From NCBI GenBank assembly GCA_934101605.1, contig CAKORS010000014.1:1-20131 (forward strand): a stretch of DNA of 20,131 bases. The letters run 5' to 3'. Shown one piece after another: positions 8,628-16,509 of the stretch (its first letter is position 1; each line of letters begins with the position of its first letter). The notes under the pieces are model-generated. The model made no database searches and was not told the origin of the DNA. It saw nothing but the letters and a program-made list of their open reading frames with translations. The DNA is from an uncultured Bacilli bacterium (GTDB lineage Bacteria > Bacillota_I > Bacilli_A > RF39 > UBA660). Both the position numbers and the translations under genes were made by a program.

Positions 8628-9629
8628 ATGAAAGTTTTATTAACCGGAGGAGCAGGTTATATAGGTTCACATACTGCAGTAGAATTATTAGAAAGAAATT
8701 ATGAAGTTATAATAATTGATAACTTTTCTAATTCTAAAAAAGATGTTATAGATAAAATAAAACAAATAACAAAAAAAGATGTTAAGTTATATGAAGGCGA
8801 TGTTCGTAATAAAGATTTATTGCATAAAATCTTTAAAGAAAATAAAATCGATGCAGTAATACATTTTGCCGGTTTAAAAGCTGTCGGTGAGTCTTGCCAA
8901 AAACCACTTATGTATTATGATAACAATCTTATTTCCTCAATAAATTTACTTGAAGTTATGAAAGAAGAAAACTGTAAGACATTAGTATTCTCATCAAGTG
9001 CTACAGTATATGGAAAACCAGAAAAACTTCCTATAAAAGAAGATGCAAAATTATCAACATCAAATCCATATGGATCAACAAAACTAATGATAGAAATGAT
9101 TTTACAAGATTTATATAAAGCTGATGAAACATGGAATATAGCAATATTAAGATATTTTAACCCAATTGGAGCTCATGAATCAGGTTTAATAGGAGAAAAT
9201 CCAAAAGATATTCCAAATAATTTAATGCCATATATCGTAAGAGTAGCGACAAAAGAATATGATAAATTAAAAGTATTTGGAAATGATTATGATACTAAAG
9301 ATGGAACAGGAGTTAGAGATTATATTCATGTAGTAGATTTAGCAATAGGACATGTAAAAGCAATAGAATATTTACAAAAAGAAGGCAATTTAAATATATT
9401 CAATTTAGGAACAGGTGAAGGTTATAGTGTTTTAGAATTAGTAAAAACTTTTGAAGAAGTAAATAATGTAGAAGTTCCTTACGAAATAACAGAAAGAAGA
9501 CCTGGAGATATAGATGCTTGCTATGCAGATCCTAAAAAAGCAAACGAAAAACTAAATTGGAAAGCAGAAAAAAACATAAAAAATATGTGTGAAGACTCAT
9601 ATCGATTTATTTTAAAGAACAGGGATTAA
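8628..9629 (+). CDS. galE: UDP-glucose 4-epimerase
   Basis: GalE interconverts UDP-glucose and UDP-galactose using bound NAD, supplying galactose for sugar catabolism or surface glycans. The Rossmann glycine motif is TGGAGYIGSHT (6-16), followed by DNFSNS for the adenosine end. FAGLKAVGES, SSSATVYG (122-129) and NPYGSTK with Y148 and K152 form the Ser/Thr-Tyr-Lys catalytic set at nearly the same positions as in E. coli GalE. RYFNPIGAH and the C-terminal RRPGDI are also typical. The length of 333 residues matches the family. A strong AAGGAGATGAT ribosome site fixes ATG 8628. No other Leloir genes are nearby; the following two genes are cotranscribed without an obvious metabolic link. Confidence 0.97.
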   Translation: MKVLLTGGAGYIGSHTAVELLERNYEVIIIDNFSNSKKDVIDKIKQITKKDVKLYEGDVRNKDLLHKIFKENKIDAVIHFAGLKAVGESCQKPLMYYDNNLISSINLLEVMKEENCKTLVFSSSATVYGKPEKLPIKEDAKLSTSNPYGSTKLMIEMILQDLYKADETWNIAILRYFNPIGAHESGLIGENPKDIPNNLMPYIVRVATKEYDKLKVFGNDYDTKDGTGVRDYIHVVDLAIGHVKAIEYLQKEGNLNIFNLGTGEGYSVLELVKTFEEVNNVEVPYEITERRPGDIDACYADPKKANEKLNWKAEKNIKNMCEDSYRFILKNRD

Positions 9630-9630
9630 T

Positions 9631-10104
9631 ATGAAAGAAATAATACAAAAATTAATAAAAGAAAATAAAACAATATCAACAATGGAATCATGTACTGGTG
9701 GTTTCATTGCAAATGAAATAACAAATATAACTGGATCAAGCTTAGTTTTTAAATTTGGAGCAGTAACATATTCAAATGAATATAAAGAAAAATTAGGAGT
9801 ATCAAAAGATATTATAGAAAAATATTCAGTTTATAGTAAAGAAACTGCAAAAGAAATGAGTAAAAAAATATCAGATTACACAAATTCAGATTATGGTATA
9901 GGAGTAACAGGAAAACTAAATAAAAAAGATCCTAACAATAAAGAAGGAAAAGATAATGAAGTTTTTATATCAATTTACGAAAAAAAGACAAAAAAATATA
10001 TAGAAAAAAATGTATTAATTACAAGTGATGAAAGAAAAAAAGCAAAACAAGAAGTTTATGAAGTTGTTTTAAGCTTGCTTAAAGAGGTGATAAAATGGAG
10101 TTAA
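9631..10104 (+). CDS. CinA C-terminal-like amidohydrolase (PncC family)
   Basis: This stand-alone CinA C-terminal domain belongs to a family that includes NMN deamidase PncC, which turns nicotinamide mononucleotide into nicotinate mononucleotide for NAD recycling. The signature is TMESCTGGFIANEIT (17-31), then GSSLVFKFGAVTYSNEYKEKLGV and a well-kept GIGVTG. In place of the common GIAGP that follows GVTG, it reads KLNKKDPNN; this variant suggests a subfamily, so the substrate is uncertain. At 157 residues it is complete for the domain and lacks the CinA N-terminal MoaB-like part. The start is one base after the galE stop, with AGGGAT as ribosome site inside the end of galE, and its last ten bases overlap the next gene. 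Competence involvement should not be assumed from the CinA name. Confidence 0.85.
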   Translation: MKEIIQKLIKENKTISTMESCTGGFIANEITNITGSSLVFKFGAVTYSNEYKEKLGVSKDIIEKYSVYSKETAKEMSKKISDYTNSDYGIGVTGKLNKKDPNNKEGKDNEVFISIYEKKTKKYIEKNVLITSDERKKAKQEVYEVVLSLLKEVIKWS

Positions 10105-10949
10105 GCCCACAAAAGCAAATAGATTTAATTAGAGAGTTAATAGATAATGAATGTAAAGATAGAAATATAAATTTAGAAGTTATATATGTTGGAACAAAAA
10201 CCAACTTTTTCATAAATCAAGTTTTAAAAAACAAAACTTTTAAATTAAAACCAATAAAGATTTATAAAGAGTTTCTGCATATAAAAGGAGTAGGTGGTTT
10301 TAATATAGCAGCCAATTGTGTAATATTCACTAAAAATTATGTAGTAACTCTTGATAAAAGTGTTGAATTTACAAAAAGCGTTTTTGCAGCACTGCATGAA
10401 TTAACACATGTAGAACAATATATGAAAACAAATCATTCTTTACATAAAAAATTTGTGTACGAAATGGAAGATTTATTAATATATTATGACAAAGAACTAT
10501 ATGAAAAATATCATGACGACTTCTTTATAGAAATGGAAGCTGATCATAGAGCCTATGAAGAAAGTAAAAAATATATAGACGAAAACAAATATATAATAGA
10601 TACACCAGACAACAAAAAATATATTCAACAATATTCTGATCATTACAAGGAAGGGTATGACTTTGAATTCTTTTTAAAAAAATTCGAAAAATTAATATTA
10701 AAAAATCCCAAAGTTCTAGAGGATAATCCTACATTAAAAAAATTTTATAAAGAAGATGGAACACCAGTTGAATTAGATTATTTATTACAAAATGAAGAAT
10801 TTATGAATTTCCCAAGAGATTTTAAATATACAATCATGCAAACAAGATTAAATCATGGACAATTTATAGATCCTAATATTTTTAACAATCCATATGTAAA
10901 ACAAATGACAATTGAATCATATGAAGAAAGTATAAATAGCAAAAGATAA
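10095..10949 (+). CDS. Cytoplasmic zincin-like metalloprotease of unknown role
   Basis: I do not recognise a named family. The 284-residue protein carries AALHELTHVEQY, a zincin HExxH motif (H101, E102, H105), and about 40 residues later FIEMEADHRAYE, where E146 or E148 could be the third metal ligand as in gluzincins. A helical, Lys/Asp/Tyr-rich C-terminal half follows. There is no signal peptide or membrane segment, so it should act in the cytoplasm. The start overlaps the PncC-like gene by ten bases, and GAGGTGAT lies just upstream of ATG 10095, so the two are translationally coupled. It is the last gene of the galE operon. A peptidase regulating another protein, or a protein that only binds zinc, are both possible. 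Confidence 0.8.
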   Translation: MELSPQKQIDLIRELIDNECKDRNINLEVIYVGTKTNFFINQVLKNKTFKLKPIKIYKEFLHIKGVGGFNIAANCVIFTKNYVVTLDKSVEFTKSVFAALHELTHVEQYMKTNHSLHKKFVYEMEDLLIYYDKELYEKYHDDFFIEMEADHRAYEESKKYIDENKYIIDTPDNKKYIQQYSDHYKEGYDFEFFLKKFEKLILKNPKVLEDNPTLKKFYKEDGTPVELDYLLQNEEFMNFPRDFKYTIMQTRLNHGQFIDPNIFNNPYVKQMTIESYEESINSKR

Positions 10950-10972
10950 ATATTAATCTTTTGTTTTTTTTT
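10940..10972 (+). terminator. Terminator of the galE operon
   Basis: CAAAAGAT (10940-10947) pairs with ATCTTTTG (10956-10963) around an 8-base loop, followed by nine T. The stop codon of the zincin gene (10947-10949) lies at the top of the left arm and in the loop. The T run doubles as the -35 region of the smc promoter. Confidence 0.85.
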
Positions 10973-10987
10973 ATTTCTTGCTATAAT
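10961..10987 (+). promoter_or_regulatory. Promoter of smc with extended -10
   Basis: TATAAT (10982-10987) is preceded by TGC (10979-10981), an extended -10. The -35 region is TTGTTT (10961-10966, spacing 15) or TTTTGT (10959-10964, spacing 17), inside the T tract of the upstream terminator. The leader is about 25 bases. Confidence 0.65.
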
Positions 10988-11019
10988 AAATATGTTTAGA
11001 AGGCTAGGGAAGTGATAAG

Positions 11020-13962
11020 ATGTACTTGAAAGAAATAAAAGCTGTAGGATTTAAATCTTTTGCGGATAAAATAAATATAAATTTAGATAATAATATAACA
11101 TGTATAGTAGGACCAAATGGTTCTGGAAAAAGTAACATAGTAGATGCAGTAAAATGGGTTTTAGGAGAACAATCAGTAAAAACATTACGTGGTTCAAATA
11201 GTATGACAGATGTAATATTCCAAGGATCAAGCACGAGAAGTCCTCATAATACAGCATCTGTTACATTAATTTTTGATAATAGTGATTCTTACTTAAAAGT
11301 TCCATATACAGAAATCTCTGTAACTAGAAAAGTTTATAAAAGCGGAGAAAATGAATATTACTTAAATAACGAAATTTGTCGTTTAAAAGATATACAAGAT
11401 CTATTTCTAGACTCAGGAATAGGAAAATACGCTTTTAATATTATTTCTCAAGGAGAAGTATCTAAAATAATAAGTGATTCCCCAACAGAAAGAAGAGTAA
11501 TATTTGAAGAAGCTGCTGGAGTATTAAAATACAAAAAAAGAAAAGAAGAAGCTCTAAGAAAATTAGCTAAGACTAATGAAAATTTAAATAGAGTAAAAGA
11601 CATAATAAATGAATTACAAAGTCAAATAGAACCCTTAGAAGAACAATCTATAAAAGCAAAAGAATATATAAAAGCAACATCAAGCTTAGAAAGTGTTGAA
11701 ATAGCACTAATTGCAAATGATATAACAAACTTTAATAATGATTATGAAAAAATATTAAAAGAAAAACAACTTCTTGAAGAAGAATTAATAAAGATGCAAT
11801 CTTCATCTAGTAATAATGATATTTCATTAGATCAAAAAAAAGTAGAATTAGAAAAACTAAATGAAAAAATAGTAAATTTAAATAATGAAATATTAAGATT
11901 AACTAAAGAAGAAGAAAAACTAAATGGAGAAAAAAATATTATTAAAGAGCGTAGCAAATACGACGCAGAAGATACAAAAATACATAATAATATAACTTCA
12001 TTAAAAGAAGAACAATTATCTATAAATAATAAATTAATATCATTAAAAACAGATATAGAAATATTAAATAAAAATAAATCAAAAGTTAAGGAAGAATTAG
12101 AGCTCAAAAGACAAGGTAAACAAACTACAGTATTAAAAAAACAAACTCTAGAAAAAAATATCTATGATAAAAACAAGCAAATAACAGATATATCATATAA
12201 AATTAAAACACTAACAATGTTCATAGAACAAGGAGGAAGTCTTCCAACTAGTGTTAGAAAAATTTTATCAAATCCTAGAATAAAAGGATTACATAATACA
12301 ATTTCTAGATTATTAACAATTGATGATAAATATAGCATATCTATAGAAGTAGCTTTAGGAGGAGCAAAAGACTACATAGTAGTTCAAAATCCTAATGTAG
12401 CAAAACAAGCAATAAGCTATTTAAAAGAAAACAATCTTGGAAGAGCTACATTCTTTCCACTTGATGTTATAAAACCAAGATATATAGATGAAAATACTTT
12501 AAATATATTACAAAATGAAGAAGGATATATAGATGTAGCATCAAAATTAGTAGGATACAATTCTTTATATCAAAATATAATTAATAACCAACTAGGTAAT
12601 GTTCTAATTGTAGATAACATCGATAATGCAAATAGAATAAGTAAAATAATTAATAACAGATATAAAATAGTAACTTTAGGAGGAGAAGTAATAAACGTCG
12701 GAGGTTCAATAACCGGAGGTAATTTAAATAAAAGATCAATTATAAGTGAAAAATATGAATTACAAAATCTAACTAAAGAATTAGAAAATCTAAAAGAAGA
12801 ATTAGAGTTTAACGAAAAACAAATAAATGAAATTATAAAATCTGAAACAAAAATTAATGAAGAATTATTAGATTTAGAGAAAGAACAAATTCTAATAAAT
12901 GAAACAATAAATACAAAAATAGATTCATTTAATGAAAATAAACAAGAATATGAAAAAATAACATTAGAATTAAACAATCTAAATGCTTTAACAAATGATT
13001 CATTAAAAGAAGAAGAGGATAGAATAATAATTAAGTATTATGAAACTATTAATGAAAAAGAATTAAAACAAAAAGAATTAAAAGAAGAAACTTCTAATAA
13101 AGATAAATTAACAAAAGAAATAGATGAATTACAAGCAAGCTTTAGACTTACTAATAATAAATTAAGAGATGAAGAAAGTAAGTTAAAAGAATTAGAAATA
13201 AATTCTACAAAACTAAGTGTAAAAATTGATAATTTATTAGAAATATTAAATAATAATTACTCTATGACATATGAAAAAGCAATAGCAAATTATATTCTAG
13301 AAATAGATGAAGATGTAGCAAGAAAAAAAGTTAATGAATTAAGAAATATAATTAAAAAACTAGGAGTAGTAAATACTGGGGCTATTGAAGAATATGAAAG
13401 AGTAAAAACAAGATACGATTTCCTAAACAATCAATCTAAAGACTTAGAAAGTGCAATAGAAACACTTCTTCAAATAATTGATGATTTAGACAAAGTAATG
13501 AAACAAGAATTTATAAAAACATTCAAAAATATTGAAGTAGAATTCGATAAAGTATTTAAAGAATTATTTGGTGGTGGAAAAGCATCATTAAAACTAACAG
13601 ATAAAGATAATATATTAGAAACTGGTATTGATATAGTAGTAACCCCTCCAGGTAAAAAGTTATCTACTATAACTTTACTATCTGGTGGAGAAAAGACTTT
13701 AACAGCTATAAGTTTATTATTTTCAATACTTAATATCAAAAAAATGCCATTCTGTATTTTTGATGAAGTAGAAGCAGCTCTTGATGAAGCAAATGTTGAC
13801 AGAGTAGGTGCATATTTCAAAAAGTATGTAGGTAAAACACAATTAATTATAATAACTCATAAGAAGAAAACTATGGAATATGCTAATACTTTATATGGCA
13901 TTACAATGCAAGAATCAGGAGTATCAAAACTTGTAAGTGTAAAACTAGTAGATAATAAATAA
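11020..13962 (+). CDS. smc: Chromosome segregation protein SMC
   Basis: SMC is the ATPase that compacts and aligns sister chromosomes with ScpA and ScpB. The N-terminal head has MYLKEIKAVGFKSFAD and Walker A GPNGSGKSN (31-39), then QGEVSKII and FEEAAGVLKYKKRK. A coiled-coil arm runs from about 170 to 405. The hinge spans about 410-567, beginning near GLHNTISRLLTID and ending GGSITGGN. A second arm extends to about 800. The C-terminal head carries LSGGEKTL (887-894) and Walker B FCIFDEVEAALD (D915, E916). At 980 residues it is about 200 shorter than Bacillus SMC (1,186), with both arms reduced and every functional motif kept. ATG 11020 follows GGGAAGTGAT. The rnc and ftsY neighbours common in Bacillus are absent here. 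Confidence 0.97.
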   Translation: MYLKEIKAVGFKSFADKININLDNNITCIVGPNGSGKSNIVDAVKWVLGEQSVKTLRGSNSMTDVIFQGSSTRSPHNTASVTLIFDNSDSYLKVPYTEISVTRKVYKSGENEYYLNNEICRLKDIQDLFLDSGIGKYAFNIISQGEVSKIISDSPTERRVIFEEAAGVLKYKKRKEEALRKLAKTNENLNRVKDIINELQSQIEPLEEQSIKAKEYIKATSSLESVEIALIANDITNFNNDYEKILKEKQLLEEELIKMQSSSSNNDISLDQKKVELEKLNEKIVNLNNEILRLTKEEEKLNGEKNIIKERSKYDAEDTKIHNNITSLKEEQLSINNKLISLKTDIEILNKNKSKVKEELELKRQGKQTTVLKKQTLEKNIYDKNKQITDISYKIKTLTMFIEQGGSLPTSVRKILSNPRIKGLHNTISRLLTIDDKYSISIEVALGGAKDYIVVQNPNVAKQAISYLKENNLGRATFFPLDVIKPRYIDENTLNILQNEEGYIDVASKLVGYNSLYQNIINNQLGNVLIVDNIDNANRISKIINNRYKIVTLGGEVINVGGSITGGNLNKRSIISEKYELQNLTKELENLKEELEFNEKQINEIIKSETKINEELLDLEKEQILINETINTKIDSFNENKQEYEKITLELNNLNALTNDSLKEEEDRIIIKYYETINEKELKQKELKEETSNKDKLTKEIDELQASFRLTNNKLRDEESKLKELEINSTKLSVKIDNLLEILNNNYSMTYEKAIANYILEIDEDVARKKVNELRNIIKKLGVVNTGAIEEYERVKTRYDFLNNQSKDLESAIETLLQIIDDLDKVMKQEFIKTFKNIEVEFDKVFKELFGGGKASLKLTDKDNILETGIDIVVTPPGKKLSTITLLSGGEKTLTAISLLFSILNIKKMPFCIFDEVEAALDEANVDRVGAYFKKYVGKTQLIIITHKKKTMEYANTLYGITMQESGVSKLVSVKLVDNK

Positions 13963-13987
13963 AAAACTTGGAATTTCCAAGTTTTTT
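13961..13987. terminator. Bidirectional terminator between smc and the Crp/Fnr gene
   Basis: AAAAAACTTGG (13961-13971) pairs with CCAAGTTTTTT (13977-13987) with AATTT between, giving a perfect stem flanked by A and T runs, so it works in both directions. It overlaps the last bases of the smc stop on one side and the stop of the minus-strand regulator gene on the other. Confidence 0.92.
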
Positions 13988-14624
13988 AATAATTAATAGT
14001 TATTTTTTTACCATCAACTATAATAACACCATCATCTTTTAAGTTTTTTATCTCTCTCATCATAGCACTCCTATCAATAGATAAATAATCAGCCAAATCA
14101 GTATATGAAATAGGAATTCTGAAAGTTTTTTTACCACGCTTTTTACTCATTAAAGAAAAATAAGTTCTTAACTTTTCTCTTATAGTTCTACTCATCAATA
14201 TTTCAATTTTTTCACTATTATTTATAATTTTCTCTGACATAAGTCTAAAAACATTATCAACTAAAGTAGAATGACAAAGACAAGCCTTTTTACATCTTTT
14301 AATAATTCCACTATATTCCATAAATAATACTTCACAATCGCTAACAGCTTCTATAGAATATTCACTATTTAAATTATTAGTAAATATCTCTCCAAATAAA
14401 CTATCTTTAGATAATTGTTCAATAATAGTTCTATTACCATTAAAGTCATATCTAACAATATTAGCATTACCACTTAAAATTACTCCTACAATATTAGTAT
14501 TATTGATATATGAAGCAATAGTTCTATCTTTTTTAAATTTTAATATTTTAGCATCAATACATTCCAAAAGTTTTTCTTTATCTTTTTCATTAATATTTTT
14601 AAATATTAAACAACTATCGCTCAT
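13986..14624 (-). CDS. Crp/Fnr-family transcriptional regulator
   Basis: The protein has 212 residues. A cyclic-nucleotide-type beta-roll (about 20-110) contains NIVGVILSGNANIVRYDFNG and a LFGEIF turn, followed by a long dimer helix. The C-terminal winged helix has ISYTDLADYLSIDRSAMMREI as its helix-turn-helix, with IVDGKKITI as the wing. Six cysteines are present: C5, C22, C97, C111, C115 and C117; the KRCKKACLCH cluster resembles the Cys-rich segment found here in many Clostridia-type Crp/Fnr proteins, so redox or metal sensing is possible but unproven. The frame is open to an ATG at 14636, but GGGTGAT lies between that and ATG 14624, and the predicted transcript starts near 14634, so 14624 is the likely start. 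It is divergent from the nrdD-like gene with a shared operator-like site. Confidence 0.93.
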   Translation of the reverse strand: MSDSCLIFKNINEKDKEKLLECIDAKILKFKKDRTIASYINNTNIVGVILSGNANIVRYDFNGNRTIIEQLSKDSLFGEIFTNNLNSEYSIEAVSDCEVLFMEYSGIIKRCKKACLCHSTLVDNVFRLMSEKIINNSEKIEILMSRTIREKLRTYFSLMSKKRGKKTFRIPISYTDLADYLSIDRSAMMREIKNLKDDGVIIVDGKKITINY

Positions 14625-14640
14625 AATATCACCCATAAAT

Positions 14641-14669
14641 ATTATATTTTAATACTGTTGCAATTACAA
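14641..14669 (-). promoter_or_regulatory. Promoter of the Crp/Fnr gene
   Basis: On the minus strand TTGTAA (14669 to 14664) and TATAAT (14646 to 14641) are separated by exactly 17 bases. The start is predicted near 14634, ten bases before the chosen ATG and just in front of GGGTGAT. The -35 lies within the inverted repeat 14656-14671, so a protein bound there would block this promoter. Confidence 0.75.
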
Positions 14670-14671
14670 CA
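14656..14671. promoter_or_regulatory. Crp/Fnr-type operator, TGTTG-N6-CAACA
   Basis: TGTTGCAATTACAACA is a two-fold symmetric site with five-base arms and a six-base spacer, the same geometry as the CRP site TGTGA-N6-TCACA. It is the only such element in the 85-base divergent region. Its centre is about 40 bases upstream of the predicted nrdD-like start, the place for a class II activator, and it covers the -35 of the regulator gene. Binding by the adjacent regulator is inferred from position and symmetry. Confidence 0.7.
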
Positions 14672-14688
14672 CTAAAAATATAATTTTA

Positions 14689-14697
14689 TGTTATAAT
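14689..14697 (+). promoter_or_regulatory. Promoter of the nrdD-like/dut operon
   Basis: TATAAT (14692-14697) follows TGT (14689-14691), an extended -10. The place of the -35 (about 14669-14674, ACACTA) does not match consensus and abuts the operator, which fits a promoter needing an activator. AGAAAGG (14707-14713) is the ribosome site. Confidence 0.7.
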
Positions 14698-14721
14698 AAA
14701 ACTATAAGAAAGGTATTTTTT

Positions 14722-16509
14722 ATGAAGGTAATAAAAAGAGATGGGAGAGCTGTTGAATATAACAGTGATAAAATAAGAGTTGCTATATCAAAAGCAAATG
14801 AAGAAGTACCACAAAGCGAAAAAGCAACAACACGTCAAATAGATAATATTATAAAATATATAGAAACATTAGATAAAAAAAGAATTTTAGTCGAAGATAT
14901 TCAAGATATAATAGAAACAAAATTAATGGAACAAAAAAGATTTGTTCTTGCTAAAAAATATGTAATCTATAGATATACTAGAGCCTTAGTAAGAAAGTCT
15001 AATACAACAGATGAAACTGTATTAAGTTTGATAAAAAATAATTCAACAAACATAAGTAAAAATAAAAATGAAATATCTAGTAAAAAAACTCTAGTAACAG
15101 ATGAAGTATCAATTGACTTAGCAAAAAGAGTATTGTTACCTAAAAATATTGTAGAACTAATTGAAAGTGGTGGAATATATTTTCATGATCTAAGTGATTT
15201 TGCATATCCAATGTTTGCATCATCAATACCAAATCTAGAAAACTACTTCAATACAATAAAACCAGATTCATTTATAGAAGCAGTAGAAGAGTTATGTAAT
15301 ATAATGTTAAAAACAAACAAAGAACAATGTCAATCTATTTCTATAGATATAAGTATATTAGGAAAATATTTAAGAAAAAGTTGTGAAAAATACGAAAAAA
15401 AATTATCTGAGAATATGAATATAAATAAAGAAAACATAAATGAATTATTACTAATAAAACTTCATGAAGATGTTTTAAATAGTGTAAATCTCATTAAGAT
15501 AACAATAGATAATTTAAAAGAAAACGCAGTAGTATTATTACTTAACTTAACTGAAGAGCAAAAATATAATTCCATAATAATAGAAAATATATTAAACAAT
15601 ATAGATAACTGCAAATTAATATATGTATTAAATGAAGACACATTAAATAATAAAGAATATAAATATTTGACAGATTTAGCTTATCAAAAAATAAAAACAC
15701 AAAAGTTAGGCTTTTTATCAAATAAAAAATTTATAGAAGAATATAAAACAGTATATTCTCCAACGATAAATGGAGCATTATTTCCAATTTATAAGGAACA
15801 AAGAGAACTCTTTAAAGGAAGATTTACTCAAAGCTTAGTAACTCTTAATTTACCTCAAATAGCACTGCACTCATCAAATGAAGATTCGTTTTTTAAGAAT
15901 CTAGAAGAAAGACTAGAAATATGTAAAGATGCTCTTATGTGTAAATATTATTCATTATTAGGAACAATATCAAATGTATCAAAAATGAATTATCAAGAAG
16001 GTCTAATTTCTAATTTATTCGAAGGAGAAAAAATAGATAAATATTTAAAAAATGGATATTCAAATCTTTATTTAGGATACATTGGATTAAATGAGGTCGT
16101 AAAGCTTATTAAGAATAAAGATATAACCTCCGAAGAAGGAAAGTCTTTTGCATTAAAAATTGTAAAATATATGAATAATAAATGTAATGAATGGAGTAAA
16201 GAACTAAAAGTAGGTTTTGTTTTATATGGAACCAATAATGAGAAAGTTAATGAAATATTAAGAGAAAAAGATGAAGATCAAAATGAAACAATTAATATAG
16301 AAAAATACAATGGTTCATTCATTCCAAATAAAAAATTTGAAAATATATACAAATATTTAGAATATATAAAAAACTTTACAAGTTTTACAAAAGGTGGATC
16401 TAATATATCCATTAATTTAAAAGATTATAATGTAGATAAAGAAGAATTTATAAACTATCTATATGATAATATAAAATACATAGATTTATACGAAGGAGAA
16501 GAAAAATGA
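14722..16509 (+). CDS. NrdD-like protein with ATP cone, apparently lacking the reductase active site
   Basis: This 595-residue protein is homologous to class III (anaerobic) ribonucleoside-triphosphate reductase. Residues 1 to about 92 form an ATP cone (MKVIKRDGRAVEYNSDKI, then LAKKYVIYRYTR). The reductase core can be followed through GGIYFHDLSDFAYPMF (H155, D156), VTLNLPQIAL (N376), LYLGYIGLNEV and FTKGGSNISINL (about 555-566). Three features required for activity are missing. By alignment from memory with E. coli NrdD, the FNC cysteine is S167 and the thiyl-radical cysteine of the MGCRS loop is A352. The protein also ends 36 residues after KGG, before the CxxC zinc pairs and the RVxGY glycyl-radical segment. 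The gene itself is intact, uses normal codons, and overlaps dut by ATGA. It should bind nucleotides through the cone but not reduce them. A regulatory or scaffold role is inference. Confidence 0.85.
   Translation: MKVIKRDGRAVEYNSDKIRVAISKANEEVPQSEKATTRQIDNIIKYIETLDKKRILVEDIQDIIETKLMEQKRFVLAKKYVIYRYTRALVRKSNTTDETVLSLIKNNSTNISKNKNEISSKKTLVTDEVSIDLAKRVLLPKNIVELIESGGIYFHDLSDFAYPMFASSIPNLENYFNTIKPDSFIEAVEELCNIMLKTNKEQCQSISIDISILGKYLRKSCEKYEKKLSENMNINKENINELLLIKLHEDVLNSVNLIKITIDNLKENAVVLLLNLTEEQKYNSIIIENILNNIDNCKLIYVLNEDTLNNKEYKYLTDLAYQKIKTQKLGFLSNKKFIEEYKTVYSPTINGALFPIYKEQRELFKGRFTQSLVTLNLPQIALHSSNEDSFFKNLEERLEICKDALMCKYYSLLGTISNVSKMNYQEGLISNLFEGEKIDKYLKNGYSNLYLGYIGLNEVVKLIKNKDITSEEGKSFALKIVKYMNNKCNEWSKELKVGFVLYGTNNEKVNEILREKDEDQNETINIEKYNGSFIPNKKFENIYKYLEYIKNFTSFTKGGSNISINLKDYNVDKEEFINYLYDNIKYIDLYEGEEK

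Noticed and set aside
12570..12977. Antisense open frame inside smc (also 11004-11234, 11832-12107 and 13470-13820)
   Set aside because: They are minus-strand shadows of the coiled-coil and head codons, with Ser/Phe/Ile-rich composition and no ribosome sites.
14625..14636. Start of the Crp/Fnr gene at ATG 14636 (MGDIM)
   Set aside because: The GGGTGAT ribosome site lies after this ATG and before ATG 14624, and the predicted transcript begins near 14634.
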